A stretch of DNA of 64,000 nt from Gracilibacillus suaedae (GTDB lineage: Bacteria > Bacillota > Bacilli > Bacillales > Amphibacillaceae). The number at the start of each line of letters is the position of its first letter. Within the stretch, counting starts at the first letter, position 1. Both the position numbers and the translations under genes were made by a program. Positions 26,276-34,659 of this stretch are shown in pieces. Below the pieces are notes generated by a model. The model did not search any database and was not told the origin of the DNA. It saw nothing but the letters and a program-made list of their open reading frames with translations. The stretch is taken from contig NZ_JAGFVL010000055.1 of the NCBI RefSeq assembly GCF_017599345.1, forward strand, positions 67,971 to 131,970, written 5' to 3'.

Positions 26276-27212
26276 TTTAAAGAAACAGATACAAAAAGAG
26301 AAACAGCAACTAGCTTCTCTACAGGCTCCAAATCAATTAGAAGATCGCTTACGTGTTGCATTAGAAACAAAAGATCGAAAAAAATCTAATAAAACAAAGG
26401 TCATTTGGAAATTTGCTGTAGCTATTATCTTTTTTTCGATCTTGATAAGTTATAATTACCAAGGACTAGCTTATTATGGTAAGAAAATAATTGGCTTCGA
26501 TAACGTGGATGTCATTTCGGATACATTACAAGACTTAAATGAAATGGGAAACGGACAAAGTATTAACGAAAGTATAACATTAGAAAATGGGATTACTTTT
26601 ACTGTGAATGGTGTAATGGTAGACGATAATCAGCTCATTCTTTACTATACCGTAACGAGTGAGTCCAGTAATTTAGATGACGCCGAGTTAGATTATACAC
26701 CTATTAAACTATCTGGTTTTCTTACCAATTCTCATATGAACAGCGGGGCAGCTAATTTGAATGAAGATAACAGTACAGAAAAGGGGACATATTCCTTTGA
26801 ACCACCAAATGGCTTTGCTAAGGAATTAACTTTACATTTTCAAATGTCAGACAAAACACTAACATTTGACTATGATCCAAATAAAGCGATGGGTGCCAGT
26901 TTAAAACAGAGAATCGATCAAAGAATGCATTCTGATAATGGTTATGTAGACTTTAAGATGATTACGGCATCACCAACTGCAACCGTGATAAGAGGCGCTA
27001 CAACGAAAGAAATGATCGATCAAAATTTGTTCGATAAGATAGAGCTTGTAGCTGATGGTAATAAAAAAGAGCAAATGGGTAGTGGTTACAGCAGTAAATG
27101 GACTGGTGGTTATCAATTTGAAATACGCTTTGATGCATTGCCTACTGACGTATCCCATCTGGAAGTTAGGTCAGATGTATCAGAAGACAGAATAGAAATT
27201 ATCGCCGATTAA
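26268..27212 (+). CDS. DUF4179-type membrane protein, probable anti-sigma factor
   Basis: A 314-residue protein with a cytoplasmic N-terminus of about 45 residues (basic, helical), one membrane segment (FAVAIIFFSILISYNY, about 47-62) and a large outside domain. The outside part begins with a GITFTVNGVMVDDNQLILYY pattern typical of DUF4179 proteins, often paired with ECF sigma factors, and ends in a DUF5643-like domain. The ATG at 26268 was chosen because GAGGTGA is six bases upstream. Anti-sigma function follows from gene position and topology, not from a zinc-finger motif, which is absent. Confidence 0.75.
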   Translation: MSSLKKQIQKEKQQLASLQAPNQLEDRLRVALETKDRKKSNKTKVIWKFAVAIIFFSILISYNYQGLAYYGKKIIGFDNVDVISDTLQDLNEMGNGQSINESITLENGITFTVNGVMVDDNQLILYYTVTSESSNLDDAELDYTPIKLSGFLTNSHMNSGAANLNEDNSTEKGTYSFEPPNGFAKELTLHFQMSDKTLTFDYDPNKAMGASLKQRIDQRMHSDNGYVDFKMITASPTATVIRGATTKEMIDQNLFDKIELVADGNKKEQMGSGYSSKWTGGYQFEIRFDALPTDVSHLEVRSDVSEDRIEIIAD

Positions 27213-27220
27213 AAATGGTT

Positions 27221-27257
27221 AGGGTTGTCCCTTTATACAGGGATAATCCTTTTTTAA
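27221..27257 (+). terminator. Terminator between the sigma operon and the histidine phosphatase
   Basis: GGGTTGTCCCT / AGGGATAATCC stem with one G-U pair, followed by TTTTTTAATCC. Confidence 0.65.
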
Positions 27258-27260
27258 TCC

Positions 27261-27836
27261 TTACATACCGTCAAGCATTTCCAATTCGCGTAAAGTAAAG
27301 CGAGAAATAAGATTAAAACCTTTACCTTGACCCAGTGGTTCAATCATAACTATACCCATGTTTGGAATTGGTCCTAACCCAATATGATTAGGAAAACTGT
27401 GGGCAATAATAACCTTGTTTTGACCAGCAGGTGGTTTAATTTCTAAAAGGGAGTAGAAGTATTTTATGATGCTTTCCGTCTGTTCTATACTCAAATCGGC
27501 ACTTAAATGATATACTTCAACCCAAAAAGGATCGACTTGATAGCTAGTATTTCCAAAAGCTATCATAGCAGTTTCGATACTCCTACAAAAAGGACTAGTT
27601 ATCACAGGGATTTGCACAGGAATTTGCAGATTGCGAAATGTGATTCCATATGAAGAAGCTTGCCATCTACCCAGATCAGATAAGTTTCGTTGTGTAGAGC
27701 AATCTTCAAAGTTTAGATTTGGTAGGTCTTCTCCTATAGTGGCCTCCGCATGCCTTGTATACAGTATATAACCACCTTGTTGTAATTGGTTCAAAAGGGG
27801 AATACGATCATAACAGACATTCCATTGATTAATAAT
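27261..27836 (-). CDS. Histidine phosphatase-family protein, apparent ATT start
   Basis: About 191 residues. LYTRHAEA holds the catalytic RHxE-like motif (here RHA-E rather than the common RHGE), RNLSDLGRWQA and SPFCRSIETA fit the family, and VIIAHSFPNH replaces the usual TH of the second catalytic histidine. The first standard start is TTG at 27794, but that is 43 bases from the consensus GGAGGTGA. Two in-frame ATT codons at 27836 and 27833 follow that site at 6 and 9 bases, so initiation at ATT is likely. Substrate unknown; standard mutase activity is uncertain with the altered motif. Confidence 0.72.
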   Translation of the reverse strand: MINQWNVCYDRIPLLNQLQQGGYILYTRHAEATIGEDLPNLNFEDCSTQRNLSDLGRWQASSYGITFRNLQIPVQIPVITSPFCRSIETAMIAFGNTSYQVDPFWVEVYHLSADLSIEQTESIIKYFYSLLEIKPPAGQNKVIIAHSFPNHIGLGPIPNMGIVMIEPLGQGKGFNLISRFTLRELEMLDGM

Positions 27837-28034
27837 GATTCACCTCCAGCAATGCTTTCCGTTAAATATTACATGAGTATGTTTTAGTAGCCAGTTTTAT
27901 TAACTAGTTACAATCTAAACACATGTCAATAATCTTGTTGTTATTTTATTTTGTCATCGCAATATAAAGTAAACTAAATTCACAAATGAATCAAATTAAA
28001 TGTTTAATCGTAAAGTATATCAAGGAGGGATAAC

Positions 28035-28325
28035 TTGAGGTATTTTCTTATCGGCATTATTTTATCTGTGTTAGGTGTTGTACTATCCATCATTTTGTGG
28101 GGAGTCGATCAGGCATATATGATCACTGGTGGTATTGGAATCGTGTTTATTGGAATATCAATGATTTTTTCGGGTGCCCTGCTAAGTGGAGACAGAATGA
28201 GAGCCAATTATGGAACAGAATCTACCGAGGATAGAAGAAATCGAAATACGATAACTATTCGAACAGGGTTAATAGGAATAACTAATCTTATCATTGCGTT
28301 ATTTATTTACTACATTATCAACTAA
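28035..28325 (+). CDS. Small membrane protein, DUF5316-like
   Basis: A 96-residue protein with three hydrophobic segments (about 3-22, 27-48 and 76-95) and a charged loop DRMRANYGTESTEDRRNRN between the second and third. The layout matches the DUF5316 family of Bacillus membrane proteins with no known function. Starts at TTG after CAAGGAGG. It stands alone, upstream of a long non-coding stretch. Confidence 0.7.
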   Translation: MRYFLIGIILSVLGVVLSIILWGVDQAYMITGGIGIVFIGISMIFSGALLSGDRMRANYGTESTEDRRNRNTITIRTGLIGITNLIIALFIYYIIN

Positions 28326-29033
28326 AATACATGTAAGTAAATTTCTAGTTCTATATCTTAACTAGCACTTATAATTTTATACATTTAAAATTTATAGTAT
28401 TCCAAACAAGCCTATAATTTCTAGGAAGATGGGAAGAATTTTAACTAAAATTGGTTCATTTAAACCCTAATGAAAAATGATATCCAAAGAGTAATGGAAG
28501 ATCGGATTTTCATTCTTTATCTTATCTTTACATGCTTCTGTTATTATTATTTTAGTGGATACGCAATAATTCGTAATATATTCATATTTGGATAAATAAA
28601 GGAAGGTTTGAATGAGTATAACAATATTGATCGCAGATGGTGAAGACATATAAGTATACCAATGCGTTCTTCTGCGAGACCACCCAGATTAATTGCTCGG
28701 AGTATTGCTTATTTGGTGGTTTAAGAGATTAAACCTTTACTTATTTTTACGAATTGTACCAAGCATACTAACTGTAATTGCTGCAATTATCTTATTTTAC
28801 AATGTTTTTTTGAAAGCCAATCTTCTGTTAAAGGGCGCGATAGTAGAAGAGCGGAAAATACTTGGGCATCGGAATATAGAATTCCACACTATTTTCCGAT
28901 TACCCCATTTCTTATAAGTGAATTCGTACCAGTTTCACAAATAATATCGGGTATATATCTTTATCTCATCTTTACATCGTTATGATATCTTTCATAGGCC
29001 CATACCTTTTAACATTGCGAAGGGAGACAAAAA
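28326..29033. other. Long non-coding stretch with a possible gene remnant
   Basis: About 700 bases with no gene that I can support. A frame at 28693-28917 on the plus strand encodes a hydrophobic segment (LRIVPSILTVIAAIILFYNV) that looks like the middle of a small membrane protein, but it lacks a ribosome binding site and ends in unrelated sequence. It may be a decayed gene. The last 80 bases hold the promoter and operator of the response regulator. Confidence 0.5.
28957..28986 (+). promoter_or_regulatory. Direct-repeat operator and promoter of the two-component system (site a)
   Basis: ATCTTTA occurs at 28957 and 28968, exactly 11 bases apart, followed six bases later by TATGAT (28981-28986) as -10. 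The same repeats with the same spacing occur before the deacetylase pseudogene and the deacetylase gene. OmpR-type regulators bind such 11-bp tandem sites, so this is a probable autoregulatory site. Confidence 0.65.
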
Positions 29034-29720
29034 ATGAATAAATTAATATTAATTGTAGAAGATGAAGACATTTTACGTGAAATAGTTAAAGATTATTTGT
29101 TGGATGAAGGATATGAGGTATTAGAAGCAACAGATGGAAATGAAGCTTTAGCTATATTTGAAGAATATCAAGTGCATTTAATTATCCTAGATATTATGTT
29201 GCCTGAGTTAGATGGATGGTCTGTTTGCAGACGCATTCGAAAATATTCTGATGTGCCGATTATTATGCTGACTGCCCGTTCAGATGAAGATGATACCCTG
29301 CTTGGTTTTGATTTAGGTGCTGATGATTATGTTACAAAACCATACAGTCCGCCAATTTTATTAGCAAGAGTAAAACGATTAATAGATAGCCGCTATTCTC
29401 GCGAGGATAAGTTTTCTAATGAAGATACTTTGGCTGGAAATGGCATCCAAATCCATTTCCCTTCACATTCAGTGAAAGTAGACGGAGACGATATAAGTCT
29501 GACACACACAGAGTTTGAAATATTAGCTTATTTAATGCAAAATCCAGGGATTATTATTACGAGGGAACAACTAATCATTAAAATCTGGGGGTATGAATTC
29601 GCCGGTGATGATCGCACAATCAATAGTCACATCCGTAATTTACGGCATAAATTAGGTGATAAAGCAAATAGTATCGTAACCGTTATTCGTGTCGGTTATA
29701 AATTTGAGGTCAGAGCATGA
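29034..29720 (+). CDS. OmpR-family response regulator
   Basis: A 228-residue regulator. The receiver domain (1-115) has the acidic pair ED at 9-12, phospho-acceptor Asp53 in IILDIMLPE and Lys102 in VTKPYSPP. The winged-helix DNA-binding domain fills 130-226 (SLTHTEFEILAYLMQNPG, DDRTINSHIRNLRHKLGD). AAGGGAG precedes the ATG. It overlaps its sensor kinase by four bases. Probable targets are the neighbouring cell-wall genes, which share its operator. Confidence 0.93.
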   Translation: MNKLILIVEDEDILREIVKDYLLDEGYEVLEATDGNEALAIFEEYQVHLIILDIMLPELDGWSVCRRIRKYSDVPIIMLTARSDEDDTLLGFDLGADDYVTKPYSPPILLARVKRLIDSRYSREDKFSNEDTLAGNGIQIHFPSHSVKVDGDDISLTHTEFEILAYLMQNPGIIITREQLIIKIWGYEFAGDDRTINSHIRNLRHKLGDKANSIVTVIRVGYKFEVRA

Positions 29721-31501
29721 AAAAAGGAATCGTATTAAAATTATTTTTACTGACAACGTTGTTATGTATGCTCATTTTAGCAACCATTTTTATTGGACAA
29801 ACCATATTTTTCAAGCAATATTATGCAAACCAAAAGATAAACGATATTGAAACAGGTATTCAATCTTTTAAGAAGGAGTACTTAAAGGCTGAAGAAGATG
29901 TATCAGCGATTCAAAAGCTAGAGCGGGATTTCTATAAGGAACATGCAACATGGATTACAACATTAGATAGTGCGGGCAATATTAAATACGCCAATGATTT
30001 TTCTGTAAAAGTTCATATAGTCAGTACCAAAAATAAGGATTTCATGGACCGTGACATTACTATACCATTATATAGCTACATTGGCTTAGAAGATATTGAA
30101 AGATTAAAGTTTAATTTAGAACAGGGAAAGAACATTATGATTGATGGGACAATAAAAGATGATACTGTCGTTCCCGTTATTTTAACGGAAGAAGACGGGA
30201 ATTTCACCCTAGAGAATAAGCTGCTATCAAAAAAATTATATGGTAATAGGACTGAAACGGAACCTTCCACCAAAAAAGACTCACAGATACTTTTAATAGG
30301 ACTTATTAAGGAATTGCAGTTACCTGAAGGGACTATACGTTCAAACATATATACAAATCGTGTGTTTATAGAACGAATAAAACAATTTCAACAAAACCTG
30401 CTATTTAATGAAAACCCTAATAGCAATGCTAAAACAATGGACTACGAGATAAATAATATTAATTACAAAGTATTAATTAGACCTATTAAAAATACAAATG
30501 GTGAAACTACCTATATTTTTGCAATGACATCCTTGCAACCAATTGATGAAGCTGTGCAAATGCTGGAAGATTATTATGTATATTTTATTATATTTGTACT
30601 GTTTTTGATTGTTCTCGCATCATTTTATTATTCAAAAAAGATTGCTAGACCATTGTTACAAATAAACGATACAACTAGCAAGATTGCAAACCTAGATTTT
30701 TCGGAGACAATACCCATTACATCAAAAGATGAAATTGGCACCCTGTCACACAATATTAATACGCTTTCTAATACTTTACATTCATATATTAATCAGCTGC
30801 AGCAGGATGTAGAGAAAGAAAAACAATTAGAAAATACACGTAAGGATTTTATTTCCGGGGTTTCCCATGAATTAAAGACGCCTTTAAGTATTATGAAGAG
30901 TTGTATCTCAATTTTGGAAGATGGTGTAGCGAGTAATAAAAAAGATTATTATTTTAAAGCAATGTCCAAAGAAGTAGATAAAATGGATATGCTCATTGTA
31001 GATATGCTCGAATTAGCAAAATTTGAATCTGGTACGTATAAAATGAAAATGGATGTTTTCTATATTGATCAAATCATTGAATATATATGTGAGCAATTAG
31101 CTTTAGACATTACGAGCAAGCAATTACATGTTCATAAACAACTTTCTAAAACTAAGGTAGTTGCGAATCAACATCGAATTGAACAAGTTATTACTAATTT
31201 TATTACCAATGCGATTCGTTACACGCCAAAAAATAAAAGTATTATTATTTCCACGATAGAGGAGCAGGAGCGTGTAAAAGTATGTGTGGAAAATAAAGGG
31301 ACTCATATCGAGCGGGAAAATTTAGAAAAAATATGGGATCGTTTTTATCGTGGAGATACTTCTCGCAGGCGTTCAAAAGGCGGAACAGGATTAGGACTTG
31401 CTATTTCAAAGAATATTTTAGAGCTGCATGGAGCGCAGTACGGTGTATCGAATACAGAAGATGGCGTGCTGTTTTTCTTCTATTTAAACAAAAAAGAGTA
31501 G
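29717..31501 (+). CDS. Membrane sensor histidine kinase
   Basis: A 594-residue kinase. Two membrane segments (about 8-28 and 288-306) enclose a 260-residue extracellular sensor domain. A HAMP linker follows (PLLQINDTTSKIANLDFSE), then the HisKA box FISGVSHELKTPLS with phospho-acceptor His384, and a HATPase domain with N-box (NFITNAIRYTP) and G-box GGTGLGLAISKN. Partner of the upstream response regulator. The large outside domain could sense cell-wall stress or an antimicrobial, but the ligand is not evident. Confidence 0.93.
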   Translation: MKKGIVLKLFLLTTLLCMLILATIFIGQTIFFKQYYANQKINDIETGIQSFKKEYLKAEEDVSAIQKLERDFYKEHATWITTLDSAGNIKYANDFSVKVHIVSTKNKDFMDRDITIPLYSYIGLEDIERLKFNLEQGKNIMIDGTIKDDTVVPVILTEEDGNFTLENKLLSKKLYGNRTETEPSTKKDSQILLIGLIKELQLPEGTIRSNIYTNRVFIERIKQFQQNLLFNENPNSNAKTMDYEINNINYKVLIRPIKNTNGETTYIFAMTSLQPIDEAVQMLEDYYVYFIIFVLFLIVLASFYYSKKIARPLLQINDTTSKIANLDFSETIPITSKDEIGTLSHNINTLSNTLHSYINQLQQDVEKEKQLENTRKDFISGVSHELKTPLSIMKSCISILEDGVASNKKDYYFKAMSKEVDKMDMLIVDMLELAKFESGTYKMKMDVFYIDQIIEYICEQLALDITSKQLHVHKQLSKTKVVANQHRIEQVITNFITNAIRYTPKNKSIIISTIEEQERVKVCVENKGTHIERENLEKIWDRFYRGDTSRRRSKGGTGLGLAISKNILELHGAQYGVSNTEDGVLFFFYLNKKE

Positions 31502-31561
31502 AACTTTTCATTCCGCATTCCGCCAACCTTAAGGGATCATTAACTTTTATATTTATTTGAG

Positions 31562-31599
31562 CCATCTGTTCAATGAATGCATTGAACAGATGGTTTTTT
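31562..31599 (+). terminator. Terminator of the two-component system operon
   Basis: Perfect 14-bp stem CCATCTGTTCAATG / CATTGAACAGATGG, 4-nt loop, then six T residues. Confidence 0.93.
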
Positions 31600-31644
31600 C
31601 GTGTACGCTCATTGACTATATTCAAATCACAATACTATTTATAA

Positions 31645-31698
31645 ATCTTTAAATGATATCAACCTCATCTTTATCTCATCTTTATCTTTCACTATTAG
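31645..31698 (+). promoter_or_regulatory. Four-repeat operator and promoter (site b)
   Basis: Heptamers at exact 11-base steps: ATCTTTA (31645), ATATCAA (31656), ATCTTTA (31667), ATCTTTA (31678), then TATTAG at 31693-31698 as a possible -10. It faces a deacetylase pseudogene, so it may now drive nothing useful, or may read through to the amidase gene. Confidence 0.6.
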
Positions 31699-31716
31699 TA
31701 TTTAAAAAGTACAAGC

Positions 31717-31926
31717 CTGCAGGGATGATTGAAGATGGACTTGGGGTTGGAATGCATGGAGTGACCCATAATGTCAATCACTTTTACCGTTCCAAACACC
31801 TTTCTTACCGTCTGTCAGGTCTCAATCATGTTAACAGAACAAGGTTTCCAAATGAAGAAACTTGATGATTCAGTTGAACCAATACAACTCAAATGCTATG
31901 ACCGTTGCCATCGTCTTGATGCTTAA
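31717..31926 (+). pseudogene. Internally deleted polysaccharide deacetylase
   Basis: Encodes fragments parallel to the intact deacetylase at 33246-34100. GLGVGMHGVTHNVNHFY corresponds to AVGLHGVTHERDKFY, and, in another frame, LTEQGFQMKKLDDSVEP with QLKCYDRCHRLDA-stop corresponds to LREHNYQTKKIDENLEP with NCYDRCYRLEES-stop. The signal peptide, NodB catalytic Asp motif and about 90 central codons are missing. A former paralogue, still behind a recognisable operator. Confidence 0.78.
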
Positions 31927-31966
31927 TAGCACTCCTAAACTATAAAAATAGAAAGAAGGTAGAAGT

Positions 31967-32671
31967 ATGAAAAAAAATGTGTTAAAGATTACATTATTCT
32001 TATTTTTAATATTAATAATGTCGGCTTGCAACAGCAACTCAAGTGACAATAATAATAACGAAAGTCATACTAACGACAAAGATAATAAATCAGAAACAAC
32101 TTTGAAGGTTGTAATTGATCCGGGACATGGTGGTAAAGATAAAGGGGCAACAGGTGCCAGTGGTAAGTATGAAAAGAGTTTTACTTTAAGCTTGTCGAAA
32201 AAGGTGGAAAAACTATTAAAGCAGGAATTTGGAATAGAAGTTTTTATGACAAGAACGGATGATAGCTTTATTTCACAGGAAAGCAGATACAGACCTAAAT
32301 ATGCCAATAAACTAAATGCGGATCTATTTATATCTATTCACGGAAATACTTTTTCAAATCCCGATGTTTCGGGTACGGAAACATTTTATTATCATAAGAA
32401 TTCTCACCTTTTGGCTGAAGTTATACAGAACCATGTGGTAGAAGCAACTGGATTTAGGGATAGAGGAATAAAGAAGAAGGATCTATTTGTTGTAAAGGAT
32501 ACGGAAATGCCTGCAGCTTTGATAGAGGTAGGTTATCTAACAAATGCTCAGGACGAGTCCAAAATGCGGACTGATGATTTTCAATCACGCGTTGCCTCTT
32601 CGATTGTGGAAGGGATTAAAGAGTATAAAGAAAGTTCGGAAAAACAAGGTGTTTTAGAACGAATCTTTTAA
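31967..32671 (+). CDS. Lipoprotein N-acetylmuramoyl-L-alanine amidase (Amidase_3)
   Basis: A 234-residue lipoprotein: basic start, hydrophobic run and lipobox LIMSAC with lipidated Cys21, then a Ser/Asn/Asp linker to about 43. The catalytic domain has the zinc ligands in VVIDPGHGGKDKGATG, the Glu in YEKSFTLSL, the His in ADLFISIHGNTF and the catalytic Glu in PAALIEVGYLTN. It cleaves the amide bond between muramic acid and the peptide stem outside the cell membrane. Start ATG after GAAAGAAGG. Lies between two deacetylase genes of the presumed cell-wall regulon. Confidence 0.9.
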   Translation: MKKNVLKITLFLFLILIMSACNSNSSDNNNNESHTNDKDNKSETTLKVVIDPGHGGKDKGATGASGKYEKSFTLSLSKKVEKLLKQEFGIEVFMTRTDDSFISQESRYRPKYANKLNADLFISIHGNTFSNPDVSGTETFYYHKNSHLLAEVIQNHVVEATGFRDRGIKKKDLFVVKDTEMPAALIEVGYLTNAQDESKMRTDDFQSRVASSIVEGIKEYKESSEKQGVLERIF

Positions 32672-33137
32672 CGACCTGTCCAAAATAATAAATTTTATAG
32701 TATATAGGGGGAGAATGGTGTTGAGGGATATTTTCATTGTTCTCTCTATTTTTTATTAAATTATTATAATGCATGTTATATATAAAGGAGTGACCATGCA
32801 AAAATAAACAATAGTAAACGAAATGATTAATATGGATCAATCCACTAGTGGTGCAATCTCATCTGGAGAGAAATCTATTGATCAATCTTTTTTCAGAATG
32901 GATTCTTTTTATTAGTCATAAAATATGGGGTTGTGAGCTGTTTTCGATCAAACTTTATTCACGTAGTCGACTATTTTAAGTATATAGATAAGAATAATCT
33001 GCTCTCACCGAGATTTCTTTAGAAAAAATAGATAGTATTTAACCGAAAGCCATCTAACAATTGATCAGAAGATCATAAGTTGGATGGCTTTTTGTAACTG
33101 TAAATGTATGGTTTCCTCCAATTTTATAAATGTTTTA
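32672..33137. other. Non-coding region with one hairpin
   Basis: No gene is evident. A strong hairpin at 33046-33095 (AAAGCCATCTAAC against GTTGGATGGCTTT, then TTG) is an intrinsic terminator by shape; which transcript it ends is unclear, since nothing coding lies between it and the amidase 370 bases upstream. Confidence 0.5.
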
Positions 33138-33191
33138 ATCTTTAACAGATATTCATTCCATCTTTATCTTATATTCATTTCACTCTATTAC
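33138..33191 (+). promoter_or_regulatory. Four-repeat operator and promoter of the deacetylase (site c)
   Basis: Alternating heptamers ATCTTTA (33138), ATATTCA (33149), ATCTTTA (33160) and ATATTCA (33171) at exact 11-base steps, then TATTAC (33186-33191) as -10, spaced as in site b. The start codon of the deacetylase is 55 bases further on. Confidence 0.65.
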
Positions 33192-33245
33192 GCTATTAAT
33201 ATGCCAAATCAAATAAGAGAGTACAGCGAAAGGAATGTAGGATAT

Positions 33246-34100
33246 ATGGTAAAAAAAATTCAACTAATCATCATTTGTGTATTGGCGTTACTGCTTATTT
33301 TTCTACTAGCAGACAAAAATAAATCGGTATCGAAAAGCACGACGAGCAATCAACAAATGAGTGAGCAAAGATTAGAAAATGACTTAGAAGATGGAATAGC
33401 AGAATCGGAAGATACAAAAAAGGATAAGGACACAAGCCATGCTGATCAATCCATAAATGATGAAAGTACTAGCAAAACCGTTTACTTAACATTTGATGAT
33501 GGACCTAGTTCTGCATCAAATGAAATTATCGATACGCTTGATCAATTTAATGCAAAAGCAACATTTTTTATGCTTGAACCTGCAATGAGAATGTATCCAG
33601 AGGTAGTGAATCGTACTGTAAAGGAAGGGCATGCCGTTGGTTTACACGGCGTTACCCATGAGCGAGATAAATTTTATCAATCAGAACAATCTGCATTAAA
33701 CGAGATGAATGTAGCACAGGAAACTTTAGAGGAAATTTCAGGTGTGCACTCCAATTTAGTACGCACACCTTACGGCAGTATTCCTTATTTAACTGATTCT
33801 TTTCGAACAATATTTGATGAAAATGGATTGAAACTATGGGATTGGAATGTAGATAGTAGTGATTGGAGTTTATCAAAAGACGAATACGTACAGAACGTGA
33901 TTTCACAGGTGGAGAAGTTAAATAAAGACGGGGTAGCACCAATTATTCTCATGCATGATCAAGATGAAACAGCTCATCACCTGTCAAATCTATTACATTA
34001 TTTGCGAGAGCATAATTATCAAACAAAAAAAATTGATGAAAACCTAGAACCTTATAACTTTAATTGCTATGATCGTTGTTATCGCCTTGAAGAAAGTTAA
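33246..34100 (+). CDS. Polysaccharide deacetylase (NodB domain), membrane-anchored
   Basis: A 284-residue protein with an N-terminal hydrophobic anchor (IQLIIICVLALLLIFLLA), a Ser/Asp/Glu-rich linker to about 75 and a NodB domain. Catalytic and metal motifs are complete: YLTFDDGPSSAS (Asp pair), GLHGVTHERDKF (two His), RTPYG and ILMHDQDE (His). It would remove acetyl groups from peptidoglycan sugars, as PdaA/PdaC-like enzymes do. The short tail CYDRCYRLEES is shared with the upstream pseudogene. ATG 33246 follows GTAGGATAT; longer in-frame starts would overlap the promoter. Confidence 0.87.
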   Translation: MVKKIQLIIICVLALLLIFLLADKNKSVSKSTTSNQQMSEQRLENDLEDGIAESEDTKKDKDTSHADQSINDESTSKTVYLTFDDGPSSASNEIIDTLDQFNAKATFFMLEPAMRMYPEVVNRTVKEGHAVGLHGVTHERDKFYQSEQSALNEMNVAQETLEEISGVHSNLVRTPYGSIPYLTDSFRTIFDENGLKLWDWNVDSSDWSLSKDEYVQNVISQVEKLNKDGVAPIILMHDQDETAHHLSNLLHYLREHNYQTKKIDENLEPYNFNCYDRCYRLEES

Positions 34101-34158
34101 ACAACGTAGTTCTATCATGTTCCTCGTAGAACAATTCTTTAAAAGTGAGGTTATTAAA

Positions 34159-34431
34159 TTGAGTACACAAAAAGCAAAGTCAAAGAAATGGAAAAAACGA
34201 ATCCTAGGGATATTATTATTTTTATTGATCTCTGTTATTGGCTATGGCTTTTATTTATTCATCCATGAAACTTCTAACATCCAAACATTTTCAATAGATG
34301 ACCAAGATCAAATCATGGATAATATCTATTATTTCATACCGGCAGAAGATAGCATATATCATGTAGCAAAACAATTAAAGCAAGAGTTGGAGTTACAAGA
34401 AGATGGTACTAGTGAAGGTTCTATATATTAA
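34159..34431 (+). CDS. Small membrane-anchored hypothetical protein
   Basis: About 90 residues from a TTG that follows AGTGAGGT. A basic N-terminus (KAKSKKWKKR) leads into one membrane segment (ILGILLFLLISVIGYGFYLF) and an acidic outside tail of 55 residues. The N-terminus looks like those of LytR-type or MltG-type wall proteins (the tail contains YHVAKQLKQELEL), so it may be the leftover of a longer wall enzyme or a small accessory factor. Lies 58 bases after the deacetylase in the same direction and may be co-transcribed. Confidence 0.55.
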   Translation: MSTQKAKSKKWKKRILGILLFLLISVIGYGFYLFIHETSNIQTFSIDDQDQIMDNIYYFIPAEDSIYHVAKQLKQELELQEDGTSEGSIY

Positions 34432-34659
34432 AATGAAATAAATAAGGAATATAAACGTTCCTTATTTATTTGTTTATATCTAATCAAATGAGGTTATATG
34501 TGCAATATAAAGGGATTATCCATGATTCACCCAAGTTCTCCATATAAAAATAAAATGTCAAATATTACAAATATATTAAATATAGTAAAGCTAGTAAACT
34601 TTTGCAAGCCTATTACATATATTATATGGAGAAGAAATTCTAGAAGGGGAGGATGACGT

